Positions 7,242 to 14,998 of a DNA stretch of 36,867 nt are shown here, one piece after another. The notes beneath the pieces were generated by a model. It saw only the letters and a list, made by a program, of their open reading frames with translations, ran no database searches and had not been told where the DNA came from. The stretch covers positions 1 to 36,867 of the forward strand of contig JABIRL010000158.1 of the NCBI GenBank assembly GCA_018667855.1. The letters run 5' to 3'. A program made the translations under genes and the position numbers. The stretch comes from Rhodospirillaceae bacterium (GTDB lineage Bacteria > Pseudomonadota > Alphaproteobacteria > GCA-2731375). How positions within the stretch are numbered: the stretch's first letter is position 1; each line of letters starts with the position of its first letter.

Positions 7242-7862
7242 ATGGCTGAACCGATAATCCTGGAAGTCTTCACCGACTACGTTTGACCGTGGTGTTATCT
7301 CAGTACCGGGCGTATTGAAAAACTGAAGCAGAATTATGACATCGAGATGAAGTGGATACATTTTCCCCTGCATCCCGAAACGCCCCAGGAAGGGCAAAGC
7401 CTGGAACAGCTGTTCGCCGGGCGCGGCATGGACATGGACGCCATGTATGCCCGCATGAAGGGCCTAATGGATGTGGAGGGGCTGCCCTATGGCCATCGCA
7501 CCCATACCTACAACAGCCGTCTGGCCCAGGAACTGGGCAAATGGGCCGATACCCAGCCGGGCGGCGAGGCCATCCATGATGCCCTGTATCGGGCTTATTT
7601 CGTCGATGCGGTGAACGTGGGCGATATCGATACCTTGCTGAAGATCGCGGGCGATGTGGGCCTGGATGTGGCGGCGGCGCGGGCAATGCTTGAATCCCGC
7701 AGCTTCTCTGATGCTGTGGACGAAGATTGGGCGCTATCACGGCAATACGGCGTCACCGGCGTACCCACGTTCGTTGCCGGTCGTCAGGGTGTGGTCGGCG
7801 CGCAACCGTATGAGGCGTTGGAGCAGTTGCTGCAGGAAGCCGGCGCCGCGCCGAAGTCTTAG
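7242..7862 (+). CDS. DsbA/FrnE-like thiol oxidoreductase, probable selenoprotein (TGA codon 15 = Sec)
   Basis: A 206-residue thioredoxin-fold protein of the DsbA family, FrnE-like group. AAGGAA lies 5 nt before ATG 7242, a very good ribosome site. The frame reads E-V-F-T-D-Y-V, then TGA (7284-7286, codon 15), then P-W-C-Y-L, and continues without a break to TAG 7862. Relatives have C-P-W-C here, so the TGA sits exactly at the first redox cysteine and reads best as selenocysteine, giving U15-P-W-C18. The cis-proline loop G-V-T-G-V-P175-T is intact, and no other disruption is present. A SECIS-like hairpin follows the TGA. Standard callers would start at ATG 7347 and lose the active site. The protein has no signal peptide and is probably cytosolic. 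The alternative is a pseudogene or sequencing error at one base. Confidence 0.85.
7284..7286 (+). other. In-frame TGA, predicted selenocysteine codon
   Basis: Codon 15 of the gene at 7242-7862. It is flanked by codons for D-Y-V and P-W-C, the conserved surroundings of the first cysteine of the redox motif. TGA differs by one base from both cysteine codons. Confidence 0.82.
7300..7318 (+). promoter_or_regulatory. Predicted bacterial SECIS element (core hairpin)
   Basis: TCAGTAC (7300-7306) pairs with GTATTGA (7312-7318) in seven consecutive pairs including one G-U. The loop is CGGGC (7307-7311) with a G at its second position. The loop starts 20 nt after the TGA. Bacterial SECIS elements lie in the coding region just after UGA with an apical loop about 16-37 nt downstream and a G among the first loop bases; in E. 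coli fdhF the distance is about 18 nt. This is where SelB would bind. The hairpin encodes residues L20-E26 of the protein. Confidence 0.75.
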
Positions 7863-7874
7863 GAACTTAATAGC

Positions 7875-8621
7875 TTAGTGGACAGACTCGTCGTTTCCGG
7901 GCGCTGTCGTCTGGGCGTCCGCCGCGACCCATAGGCCGGTTTCCGTGAAATCTGGTTCGGCCAGGCGAATCATGGTGGCGGCGATGTGTTCGGGTGGCGG
8001 CAATTGCTCCGGGTCCTCGCCTGGAAAGGCGGCCGCGCGCATCTCGGTCCGGGTCGGACCGGGATTGACCACATTGACCCGGATGTTGGTCTTTTCCGTT
8101 TCCTTGGCATACACCAGGGCGATGGCGTCCAGAGCCGCCTTGGTCGAGGCGTAGAGCGCCCAATAGGGCGGCAGGGTGCGCCCGGCCCCAGACGTTACAA
8201 ACAGCGCCCGTCCGGCGTCCGAGCGGCGCAGCAGGCTGTCCATGGAACGGATCAGACGGTAGTTGGCGGTGACGTTCAAATCATAGGCCCGCTGCCAGAC
8301 CTCGGGCCGGATATGGCCCACGGGGGACAGATCGCCCAGAATGGCCGCGTTGCCCACCAGAATGTCCAGCTTGCCCCAGCGTTCGAAAATCTGCCGGCCC
8401 AGATCGTCAATGGCACCGAAGTCGGACAGATCCATGGGCACCAGGGTGGCATTGCCGCCCATCTCGCTGATCTGATCATCCAGCTCTTCCAGGGCGCCGG
8501 TGGTGCGGGCAACAGCGATGACATGGGCGCCTTCCGCCGCGTAGGCCTTGGCAATTGCCGCGCCCAAGCCCCGGGAAGCGCCGGTGATCAGGGCCAGGCG
8601 GTCTTTCAGACGTCCACTCAT
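7875..8621 (-). CDS. SDR family oxidoreductase (downstream of purF)
   Basis: A 248-residue classical SDR: T-G-A-S-R-G-L-G at residues 13-20, the N-A-A-I variant of N-N-A-G at 91-94, S144, and Y157-x3-K161 (Y-A-S-T-K). It resembles the short-chain dehydrogenases that lie next to purF in many alphaproteobacteria; the substrate is unknown. ATG 8621 has GAGGG 8 nt upstream and lies 10 nt after the purF stop, so it is the last gene of the dnaB-purF cluster. It converges with the selenoprotein candidate, 12 bp apart. An open frame continues upstream through purF in another phase, but that is not coding. Confidence 0.92.
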   Translation of the reverse strand: MSGRLKDRLALITGASRGLGAAIAKAYAAEGAHVIAVARTTGALEELDDQISEMGGNATLVPMDLSDFGAIDDLGRQIFERWGKLDILVGNAAILGDLSPVGHIRPEVWQRAYDLNVTANYRLIRSMDSLLRRSDAGRALFVTSGAGRTLPPYWALYASTKAALDAIALVYAKETEKTNIRVNVVNPGPTRTEMRAAAFPGEDPEQLPPPEHIAATMIRLAEPDFTETGLWVAADAQTTAPGNDESVH

Positions 8622-8631
8622 CGCCCAGCCC

Positions 8632-10080
8632 TCAGCTGTGTTCGGCCAGCAGCGACAATTGCGCCGAGGGCCGGCCCTGGGCCAGATCGACCAGGGATAC
8701 GGGATATTCGCCGGTGAAGCAGGCGTCGCAATATTGCGGCGCGCCGATGTCCCGTTCCACGCCGCCGACCGCCGTGTACAGACCGTTGATGGAGATGAAG
8801 GCAAGGCTGTCGACGCCGATCTGTTTCGCCATGGCCTCCACATCCCAGTTGGCGGCCAGAAGTTCTTCACGGCTGGGGGTATCGATGCCGTAAAAACAGG
8901 GATTGGCCGTGGGTGGCGAGGCGATGCGCATATGAACTTCCAGGGCGCCGGCGTCACGCACCATTTGCACGATTTTTGTCGACGTGGTGCCGCGAACAAT
9001 CGAATCATCAACTAGCACCACCCGCCGGCCCTCAATCTCGGCCCGGTTGGCATTGTGTTTCAATTTGACGCCGAAATTTCGAATATTTTGCGACGGCTCG
9101 ATAAATGTGCGACCCACATAATGGTTGCGGATGATACCCAACTCGAACGGCGCCCCGGCCTCTTCCGAATAGCCGATGGCGGCGGGCGTACCCGAATCGG
9201 GCACCGGGATCACCACATCAACCTCCACCGCGCTTTCCCGGGCCAAAATGGCGCCGATCGCCTTGCGCACGGCATAGATGGAGCGGCCCTGGGCGATGCT
9301 GTCGGGACGGGAGAAGTACACGTATTCAAAAATACAAGGTCGGGATTTCGCCGGCGGAAAGGGGCTGAGGCTTTCGATACCGTCGGGTGTGCAAACGACG
9401 ATCTCTCCCGGATCGACCTCGCGCACGAACTCGGCGCCGATGATGTCCAGGGCGCAGGTCTCGGACGTCAGGATCGGCGCGCCGTCCAGATGGCCCAGGA
9501 TCAAGGGCCGCACGCCCATGGGGTCGCGCACGCCGATCAGGCGGTCTTCCGTCATGGCGACCAGACTATAGGCGCCGACCACGGAACGCAGGGCATCGAC
9601 CATGCGGTCAAGCAGGTCGTGATAGGACGATGTGGCGATCAGATGAATGATCACCTCTGAATCCATGGTCGATTGAAAAATGCAGCCCCGTTGAACCAAC
9701 TGGCTGCGCAAGGTGGCGGCATTGGTCAAATTACCGTTGTGTCCGATGGCGAAGCCGCCCGATTGCAGTTCAGCGAACAATGGCTGGACATTGCGCAGGA
9801 TGGTTTCGCCCGTGGTAGCGTAACGGTTATGGCCCAACGCCGCGTCACCGGGCAAGTTGGCGATCACCGCTTCGGAGTTAAAATTATCGCCCACATGGCC
9901 AAGGCTGCGGTGGGAATAGAACTGGCCGTCATCGTAAGTCACGATACCGGCCGCTTCCTGGCCGCGATGTTGTAAGGCATGCAGGCCCAGCACCGTGTTG
10001 GCGGCGGCGTCCGGGCTGCCGATAATACCGAAGACACCGCATTCCTCGTGAAACTTGTCACTGTCGGCGGGATCGACCAT
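8632..10080 (-). CDS. purF: Amidophosphoribosyltransferase
   Basis: Catalyses the first committed step of purine synthesis, making phosphoribosylamine from PRPP and glutamine. The N-terminal glutamine amidotransferase starts with E-E-C-G-V-F-G; this cysteine (residue 14 from ATG 10080) becomes the N-terminal nucleophile after propeptide removal. L-Q-H-R-G-Q-E follows. The C-terminal phosphoribosyltransferase domain has the PRPP loop V-V-L-V-D-D-S-I-V-R-G-T-T. The start is uncertain: ATG 10080 has no clear ribosome site, and the frame stays open to TTG 10179, which overlaps the cvpA stop and would add 33 residues. The cvpA-purF order is common. Confidence 0.93.
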   Translation of the reverse strand: MVDPADSDKFHEECGVFGIIGSPDAAANTVLGLHALQHRGQEAAGIVTYDDGQFYSHRSLGHVGDNFNSEAVIANLPGDAALGHNRYATTGETILRNVQPLFAELQSGGFAIGHNGNLTNAATLRSQLVQRGCIFQSTMDSEVIIHLIATSSYHDLLDRMVDALRSVVGAYSLVAMTEDRLIGVRDPMGVRPLILGHLDGAPILTSETCALDIIGAEFVREVDPGEIVVCTPDGIESLSPFPPAKSRPCIFEYVYFSRPDSIAQGRSIYAVRKAIGAILARESAVEVDVVIPVPDSGTPAAIGYSEEAGAPFELGIIRNHYVGRTFIEPSQNIRNFGVKLKHNANRAEIEGRRVVLVDDSIVRGTTSTKIVQMVRDAGALEVHMRIASPPTANPCFYGIDTPSREELLAANWDVEAMAKQIGVDSLAFISINGLYTAVGGVERDIGAPQYCDACFTGEYPVSLVDLAQGRPSAQLSLLAEHS

Positions 10081-10175
10081 GTAAGGGTGGGTCGTCAGGT
10101 TCAAACTCGGTTCACCGGGATCTTGATCGCACTGGGTCGGATTGTTCGGCTTGTGGTCATCTGCGGGGCGCTGTT

Positions 10176-10886
10176 TCAATTGTCCGTCCGGTTCTGAATA
10201 AGGCGGTTCATGTCTGCGCGCGAGCCAGAGGTATAGCCGCTTTCGCTACGTTTGTCAGTGCCTTGGGTGATGGCCTTCAATTGTTTCGCCGCCTCGCCCG
10301 CCTTGATGGCACCGTCCAAAGTAGATTCGACTTTTTCCCCGCTGACGCGGCCGAATTCCGTGCCCAAATCGTTCAGGCCGGCCAGGCCCTCGCCGACATC
10401 CTCGGGCGCAAGGCGGGCCAGCAGGGCGGCGCTGTACTCAATGGCCGGCATGGCGCGGGCCTGGCGCAGCCAATCGGGTTGTTCCTTGCTGGGCATGAAC
10501 TGCACCAGGACAAGGTAGGCCAGGGCAATGACAAAAACACCCCTGGCCAAACCGAACAGAAACCCGAGGGAGCGGTCAAGAATACCGATTTCGCTGCCCT
10601 GCACCCGCCGCGAAATAAACGAGGACAGCACCGAGGCCAGGGTCAGCACGACGACGAAAATGACCACGAAAGCGATACCGCCCGCGATTAGCGCCTGATC
10701 CACATAGCGTTGCAGATACGGTTGTGCCAGGGGGAACCACGTCAGGGCCGCGAAAGCGGCGACCACCCAGCCAGCGATGGACAACACTTCCTTGACGAAA
10801 CCGCGGCTCAGCGCCAACAGGCCCGAGACCAGCAACAGGCCCAGGATCACCATGTCCGTGACGTTTATGGGTAAATCGCTCAACAT
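10176..10886 (-). CDS. cvpA: CvpA family membrane protein
   Basis: A 236-residue inner-membrane protein with four N-terminal hydrophobic helices (residues about 10-130) including the typical G-F-V-K-E-V-L-S-I-A-G-W and R-S-L-G-F-L-F-G-L-A-R-G segments, followed by a soluble C-terminal tail. CvpA was named for its role in colicin V production and is linked to envelope homeostasis; its molecular role is not settled. It begins 7 nt after radA and ends at purF, in the usual cvpA-purF arrangement. Confidence 0.93.
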   Translation of the reverse strand: MLSDLPINVTDMVILGLLLVSGLLALSRGFVKEVLSIAGWVVAAFAALTWFPLAQPYLQRYVDQALIAGGIAFVVIFVVVLTLASVLSSFISRRVQGSEIGILDRSLGFLFGLARGVFVIALAYLVLVQFMPSKEQPDWLRQARAMPAIEYSAALLARLAPEDVGEGLAGLNDLGTEFGRVSGEKVESTLDGAIKAGEAAKQLKAITQGTDKRSESGYTSGSRADMNRLIQNRTDN

Positions 10887-10893
10887 CGGCGTT

Positions 10894-12276
10894 CTATACG
10901 GCTTTCACCCCGTCCCTGGCAAACAGTTCCACTAATTCCGGCAAACGGCTGATTTCACTGACCGTCATACTGCTTTTCCGGCCCTTGCGCGCGGGCGGTA
11001 TCAGAGCCTTGGTAAAACCCAGTTTGGCGGCCTCTTTCAAGCGCAATTCCGCTTGTGCGACGCCGCGGACTTCGCCCGATAGACTGATCTCGCCAAACAG
11101 CACGGCCTCTTGCGGGACCGGCACTTCCATCATCGAGGACACAAGGGCCGCGGCCACCGCCAGATCCGCCGCCGGTTCGTTGATGCGCAAGCCGCCCGCC
11201 ACATTCAGATAAACATCATGCCCCGCCAAACCAAGGCCGCAGCGGGCATCGAGAACCGCCAGCACCATGGCCAGGCGATTGCCGTCCCATCCCACCACCG
11301 TGCGCCGGGGTGAGCCGGGCGGCGAAGGGGCGACCAAAGCCTGGATTTCCACCAGCACGGGACGGCTGCCTTCCAACCCGGCGAACACGGCACTGCCGGT
11401 GATATCGTCCGTGCTGCCCCGATTGGCCAGGAACAGCGCCGATGGGTTTGTCACTTCCATCAGGCCGCCGTCGCTCATCTCGAACACGCCGATTTCATCC
11501 GTCGGGCCAAAGCGGTTCTTCACCGCGCGCAGGATGCGGAACTGATGGCCGCGCTCGCCCTCGAAATACAGCACGCTGTCGACCATATGCTCCAACACCC
11601 GCGGCCCGGCGATCTGGCCGTCCTTGGTCACATGTCCCACCAGCAGCACGCAAATATCGCGCCGTTTGGCGGCCCGGATCAATTCCTGGGCCGAGGTACG
11701 AACCTGGCTGACCGTGCCGGGCGCCGCCTCCACGCTGTCCACATACATGGTTTGAATGGAATCGATCACCACCACATGCGGCGCTTCCGCCCCTTCCATG
11801 GTGGCAACGATATCCCGCACCGAGGTAGCCGCGGCCAGTTCCAGGGGGGCGCCTTCCAGTCCAAGGCGCCGGGCCCGCATGCGCACCTGGGCCGGGGCTT
11901 CCTCGCCCGAAATATAGGCGCATTTGATGCCTTGCTGGGCCAGGCGGGCCACTACCTGCAACAATATGGTGGATTTACCGATACCCGGATCGCCGCCGAT
12001 CAGAACAGCCGAACCGGGCACCAGACCGCCGCCGCAGACCCGGTCAAACTCTCCCAGGCCCGAGGCCGTGCGTGGGCCTTCGACTTCGCCATGCTGGTTC
12101 AATTTTCGAAAATCGAGGATCCGCCCCTTGCCGCTGCCCAATCCCTTTGGCGGCGCCTCGCGTTGGGCTTCCTCCGATATGGTGTTCCATTCACCGCAGC
12201 CGGCACAGCGGCCCGACCATTTGCCGTGCACCGCACCGCAGCTTTGACAGACAAATTGCTCGACCGCCCTGGCCAC
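10894..12276 (-). CDS. radA: DNA repair protein RadA
   Basis: A 460-residue RecA-related ATPase that helps process recombination intermediates by driving branch migration. It has the N-terminal four-cysteine zinc finger (C-Q-S-C at about 10-13 and C-A-G-C at about 24-27), Walker A G-G-D-P-G-I-G-K-S-T, the RadA motif K-N-R-F-G and a C-terminal Lon-like domain. GTG 12276 is chosen because it gives the family start (M-A-R-x-x-x-x-F-V-C-Q-S-C-G); it lies 4 nt after the mlaF stop. Length is normal for the family. Confidence 0.97.
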   Translation of the reverse strand: MARAVEQFVCQSCGAVHGKWSGRCAGCGEWNTISEEAQREAPPKGLGSGKGRILDFRKLNQHGEVEGPRTASGLGEFDRVCGGGLVPGSAVLIGGDPGIGKSTILLQVVARLAQQGIKCAYISGEEAPAQVRMRARRLGLEGAPLELAAATSVRDIVATMEGAEAPHVVVIDSIQTMYVDSVEAAPGTVSQVRTSAQELIRAAKRRDICVLLVGHVTKDGQIAGPRVLEHMVDSVLYFEGERGHQFRILRAVKNRFGPTDEIGVFEMSDGGLMEVTNPSALFLANRGSTDDITGSAVFAGLEGSRPVLVEIQALVAPSPPGSPRRTVVGWDGNRLAMVLAVLDARCGLGLAGHDVYLNVAGGLRINEPAADLAVAAALVSSMMEVPVPQEAVLFGEISLSGEVRGVAQAELRLKEAAKLGFTKALIPPARKGRKSSMTVSEISRLPELVELFARDGVKAV

Positions 12277-12280
12277 GTTG

Positions 12281-13051
12281 CTATGTCACTTCCAGGGCGA
12301 AGGGTCCCTCTTCGCGACCATGAATAAACTGATCGACGAAGGCATTGTCGCAATCGTCGATCTGATCCACGGCGCCGGCCCAGATAATCTTGCCGTTGTA
12401 CAACATGGCGACCCGGTCGGCGATGGTACGGGCGGACGACATATCATGCGAGATGGTCAATGTGGTCGCGCCCAGATCCTGGACGCATTCGGTGATCAGA
12501 TTATTGATCACATCGCCCATGATCGGATCCAGGCCCGTGGTCGGTTCATCGAAGAAGATGATATCGGGTTCGGTGGCGATGGCGCGGGCCAGGCCCACAC
12601 GTTTGCGCATGCCGCCCGACAGCCCAGCCGGGTCGGCCTCGGCCATATCCTCGCCCATACCGACCTTGGACAGTTTATCGATCGCGATGGCGCGGGCCTG
12701 CTCCCGCTCCATGCCGGCGCCCTCTATCAGGCCGAAGGCGACATTCTCCCAAACCGTCAGACTGTCGAACAGGGCGGCGGATTGGAACAGCATGCCGAAC
12801 TTGGTCAAAACCCGCTCCCGCGCCGCGCCGCGTAAGTCCACCGTGTCCTCGCCGTCAATGCGGATCTGACCCTGATCGGGCTGCAACAGGCCGAGGATGC
12901 ATTTCAACATGACCGATTTACCGGTGCCCGAACCGCCGATCACCACAACCGATTCGCCCTTCGCCAGGGACAGGTTGAGGCCGTCCAGCACCACCTTGGT
13001 GCCGAACGATTTATGCACGTCGATGAGCTCCAGGCGCGGTGTATCGGTCAT
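12281..13051 (-). CDS. mlaF: MlaF-like ABC transporter ATP-binding protein
   Basis: A 256-residue ATPase of the Mla/MCE phospholipid transport family. It has Walker A G-G-S-G-T-G-K-S, the signature L-S-G-G-M-R-K-R, Walker B I-I-F-F-D-E-P and the switch histidine (I-S-H-D). With MlaE it would power lipid movement between the membranes to keep the outer membrane asymmetric. Its ATG overlaps the mlaE stop (ATGA), which suggests coupled translation. No MCE-domain (MlaD), MlaC or MlaB gene follows; radA comes next, so other parts must lie elsewhere. Confidence 0.92.
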   Translation of the reverse strand: MTDTPRLELIDVHKSFGTKVVLDGLNLSLAKGESVVVIGGSGTGKSVMLKCILGLLQPDQGQIRIDGEDTVDLRGAARERVLTKFGMLFQSAALFDSLTVWENVAFGLIEGAGMEREQARAIAIDKLSKVGMGEDMAEADPAGLSGGMRKRVGLARAIATEPDIIFFDEPTTGLDPIMGDVINNLITECVQDLGATTLTISHDMSSARTIADRVAMLYNGKIIWAGAVDQIDDCDNAFVDQFIHGREEGPFALEVT

Positions 13052-13824
13052 TGCGAGAAGAAGGCCTCGGTGACGAAATAGTTGGCGATCAGGATCAGGA
13101 TCAGCGAAGACACCACTGCGTCCGTCGTCGCCCTGCCCACGCCCTGCGCACCGCCCTTGGAGTTGAAGCCGTGATAGCAGCCCATCAGGGCAATCAGGAA
13201 ACCAAACACCGCCGCCTTCACCAGACCCGATGCCACATCCATGGTCTCCATGAAATCGAAGGTATTTTTCAAATATACCGTGGAGTTGAAGCCAAGGCGG
13301 TGAATGCCCACAAGGTAGCCGCCCATGACGCCGATGATATCGGCGATCAGAACCAGGATCGGCGTGGTAATAGTGGCGGCAACCAGGCGCGGGACTACCA
13401 GATAACGGAACGGATTGGTCTGCAGTGTAATCAGGGCGTCCAGCTGTTCCGTCACCTTCATGGTGCCCAACTCGGCGGCGATTGCGGCCCCGACGCGGCC
13501 GCCCAGCATCAGCCCGGCCAGCACCGGTCCCAGCTCACGGGTCAAACCCACGACGACGATATTGGGCACCGCGCTCTCCGCGCCAAACCGGGCCGAGCCC
13601 AGATAGATCTGCAAGGCCAGCACCGCGCCGGTGAACAATGCCGTCATGCCAACCACGGGCAGGGAATAGTAACCGATTGTCATCATCTGCTGCAGGCACA
13701 GGCGCCAATAAAACGGCGGCATGACGATGGCGGACACGGATTTTCCCGTAAAAATGGATAACCTGCCAAAAGTGGCCAGGAAGGCCAGGAAGAACCGCCC
13801 TATAACGGCCAAGGGATTATTCAT
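13048..13824 (-). CDS. mlaE: MlaE-like ABC transporter permease
   Basis: A 258-residue membrane protein of the MlaE permease family, with about five hydrophobic helices and the conserved segments G-L-T-R-E-L-G-P-V-L-A-G-L-M-L-G-G-R-V-G and A-E-L-G-T-M-K-V-T-E-Q-(L-D-A-L). It should form the membrane channel partner of MlaF. ATG 13824 is chosen (AGAGGAA is about 8 nt upstream); an in-frame GTG at 13845 would add seven residues. It overlaps the end of alr by 8 bp and the start of mlaF by 4 bp. Confidence 0.93.
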   Translation of the reverse strand: MNNPLAVIGRFFLAFLATFGRLSIFTGKSVSAIVMPPFYWRLCLQQMMTIGYYSLPVVGMTALFTGAVLALQIYLGSARFGAESAVPNIVVVGLTRELGPVLAGLMLGGRVGAAIAAELGTMKVTEQLDALITLQTNPFRYLVVPRLVAATITTPILVLIADIIGVMGGYLVGIHRLGFNSTVYLKNTFDFMETMDVASGLVKAAVFGFLIALMGCYHGFNSKGGAQGVGRATTDAVVSSLILILIANYFVTEAFFSQ

Positions 13825-14998
13825 GGCCCTGTTCCTCTCCCCCACCCATCAGATACCGTCGGTGATAGCGCCGGCCCAAAGACGTCAGAATTTCATAGCC
13901 GATGGTGCCGGCCCGCGCCGCCACATCGTCCAGGCTGGGCCCGGCCCCACCGATCAGGTCGACAAGCGCGCCGGGATAAACGGCTTCCCTCGGCGCCTCG
14001 GTGACATCCAGCGTAATCAAATCCATGGAAACGCGCCCTACGATTGGTATCGACATTCCGGCAATATTCGCCACTCCCTGCCCGGACAAGGCGCGCAGAT
14101 AGCCATCGGCATACCCCACCGGAACCGTGGCGATGCGCCGCGGTCCCGTAGCCCGATAGGTGGCACCGTAGCCAACGCTCTGTGGGGTGTCAATTTCCCG
14201 CACCTGTATGATTTTCCCGCGCAGGCGGATCACCGCCGCCATGGGGTTTTTCCGGCCCGGCGTCGGATTGCCGCCATAGAGGGCGATGCCGGGACGCACC
14301 AGGTCAAAATGATAGTCGGGACCAAGGAAAATAGCGGATGAATTGGCCAGGGACCGGCCCATCGAAGATCGGTTCGCCAGCAGGCCCTTCGACAGCGATT
14401 CGAACAATTGCCGTTGTTTCCGGTTCAGGGCGTGACCGGGTTCATCGGCGCAGGCCAGGTGGCTGACGACGAAATGCAAATCGATCCCTGATAACCGTTC
14501 CGGCGCCGTTTGCAGACCGGTAGCCTCGTCCGGGCTCAGACCAAGGCGCGCCATGCCGGTGTCGATATGTAAGGCCGCCGCCAGGATCAGGTTTTGTGTC
14601 CGGGCCAACCGGCTCCATTGTTCAATCTGCTGCGGCGAATTCAGTACTGGGATCAGATCACGGGCCTGAAATTCCGCCTCTACATCGGCCGCTTCCTCAT
14701 TCGGTGGGGGTCCATTCAGGACATAAATCACCGCGCCCGGACCGAGAATCCGGCGCAGCTCGATGCCCTCGCCCAGATGGGCGACAAAGAAGGTGCGGCA
14801 GCCCATTTCGGCAAGGGCCGGGCCGACCCGGTCCGCGCCCAGGCCATAGGCGTCCGCCTTCAAAACGGCGGCGCATGCGGCGGGCGCCGCGCGCTTGCTC
14901 AGAATATTGTAGTTGGCTTTCAGGGCGCCAAGGTCGATCTCCAGGATCGCACCGGCTTGGGCGACTGTGGGGCTGGTGGTTGGGCTAGTGGTGGGCAT
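13817..14998 (-). CDS. alr: Alanine racemase
   Basis: A 393-residue PLP enzyme that interconverts L- and D-alanine for peptidoglycan. The PLP-binding lysine is K47 in A-V-L-K-A-D-A-Y-G-L-G, and the C-terminal domain has the S-V-G-Y-G-A-T-Y segment and R-V-S-M-D. ATG 14998 overlaps the last 14 bp of dnaB, and the resulting Thr/Ser/Pro-rich N-terminus (residues 2-11) is not conserved in the family. The open frame goes further up into dnaB, but those residues are not credible. Confidence 0.95.
   Translation of the reverse strand: MPTTSPTTSPTVAQAGAILEIDLGALKANYNILSKRAAPAACAAVLKADAYGLGADRVGPALAEMGCRTFFVAHLGEGIELRRILGPGAVIYVLNGPPPNEEAADVEAEFQARDLIPVLNSPQQIEQWSRLARTQNLILAAALHIDTGMARLGLSPDEATGLQTAPERLSGIDLHFVVSHLACADEPGHALNRKQRQLFESLSKGLLANRSSMGRSLANSSAIFLGPDYHFDLVRPGIALYGGNPTPGRKNPMAAVIRLRGKIIQVREIDTPQSVGYGATYRATGPRRIATVPVGYADGYLRALSGQGVANIAGMSIPIVGRVSMDLITLDVTEAPREAVYPGALVDLIGGAGPSLDDVAARAGTIGYEILTSLGRRYHRRYLMGGGEEQGHE

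Noticed and set aside
7284-7286. Pseudogene by nonsense mutation
   Set aside because: The TGA is at the exact redox-cysteine position, the rest of the frame is intact and a SECIS-like hairpin follows. It is not fully excluded without the sel genes.
7347-7862. Separate 171-residue protein starting at ATG 7347
   Set aside because: It would lack the redox motif and the first strand of the thioredoxin fold; the ribosome site and conserved N-terminus belong to ATG 7242 with TGA at codon 15.
8622-9011. Extension of the second SDR upstream through purF (frame 7875-9011)
   Set aside because: The added residues are the shifted-frame shadow of purF; the SDR fold starts at ATG 8621 with a good ribosome site.
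11545-12327. Long plus-strand frame opposite radA
   Set aside because: It mirrors radA codons, has no domain pattern and radA is unmistakable.
13039-13761. 240-codon plus-strand frame opposite mlaE
   Set aside because: Gln- and His-rich shadow of a hydrophobic membrane protein gene; no ribosome site or family pattern.
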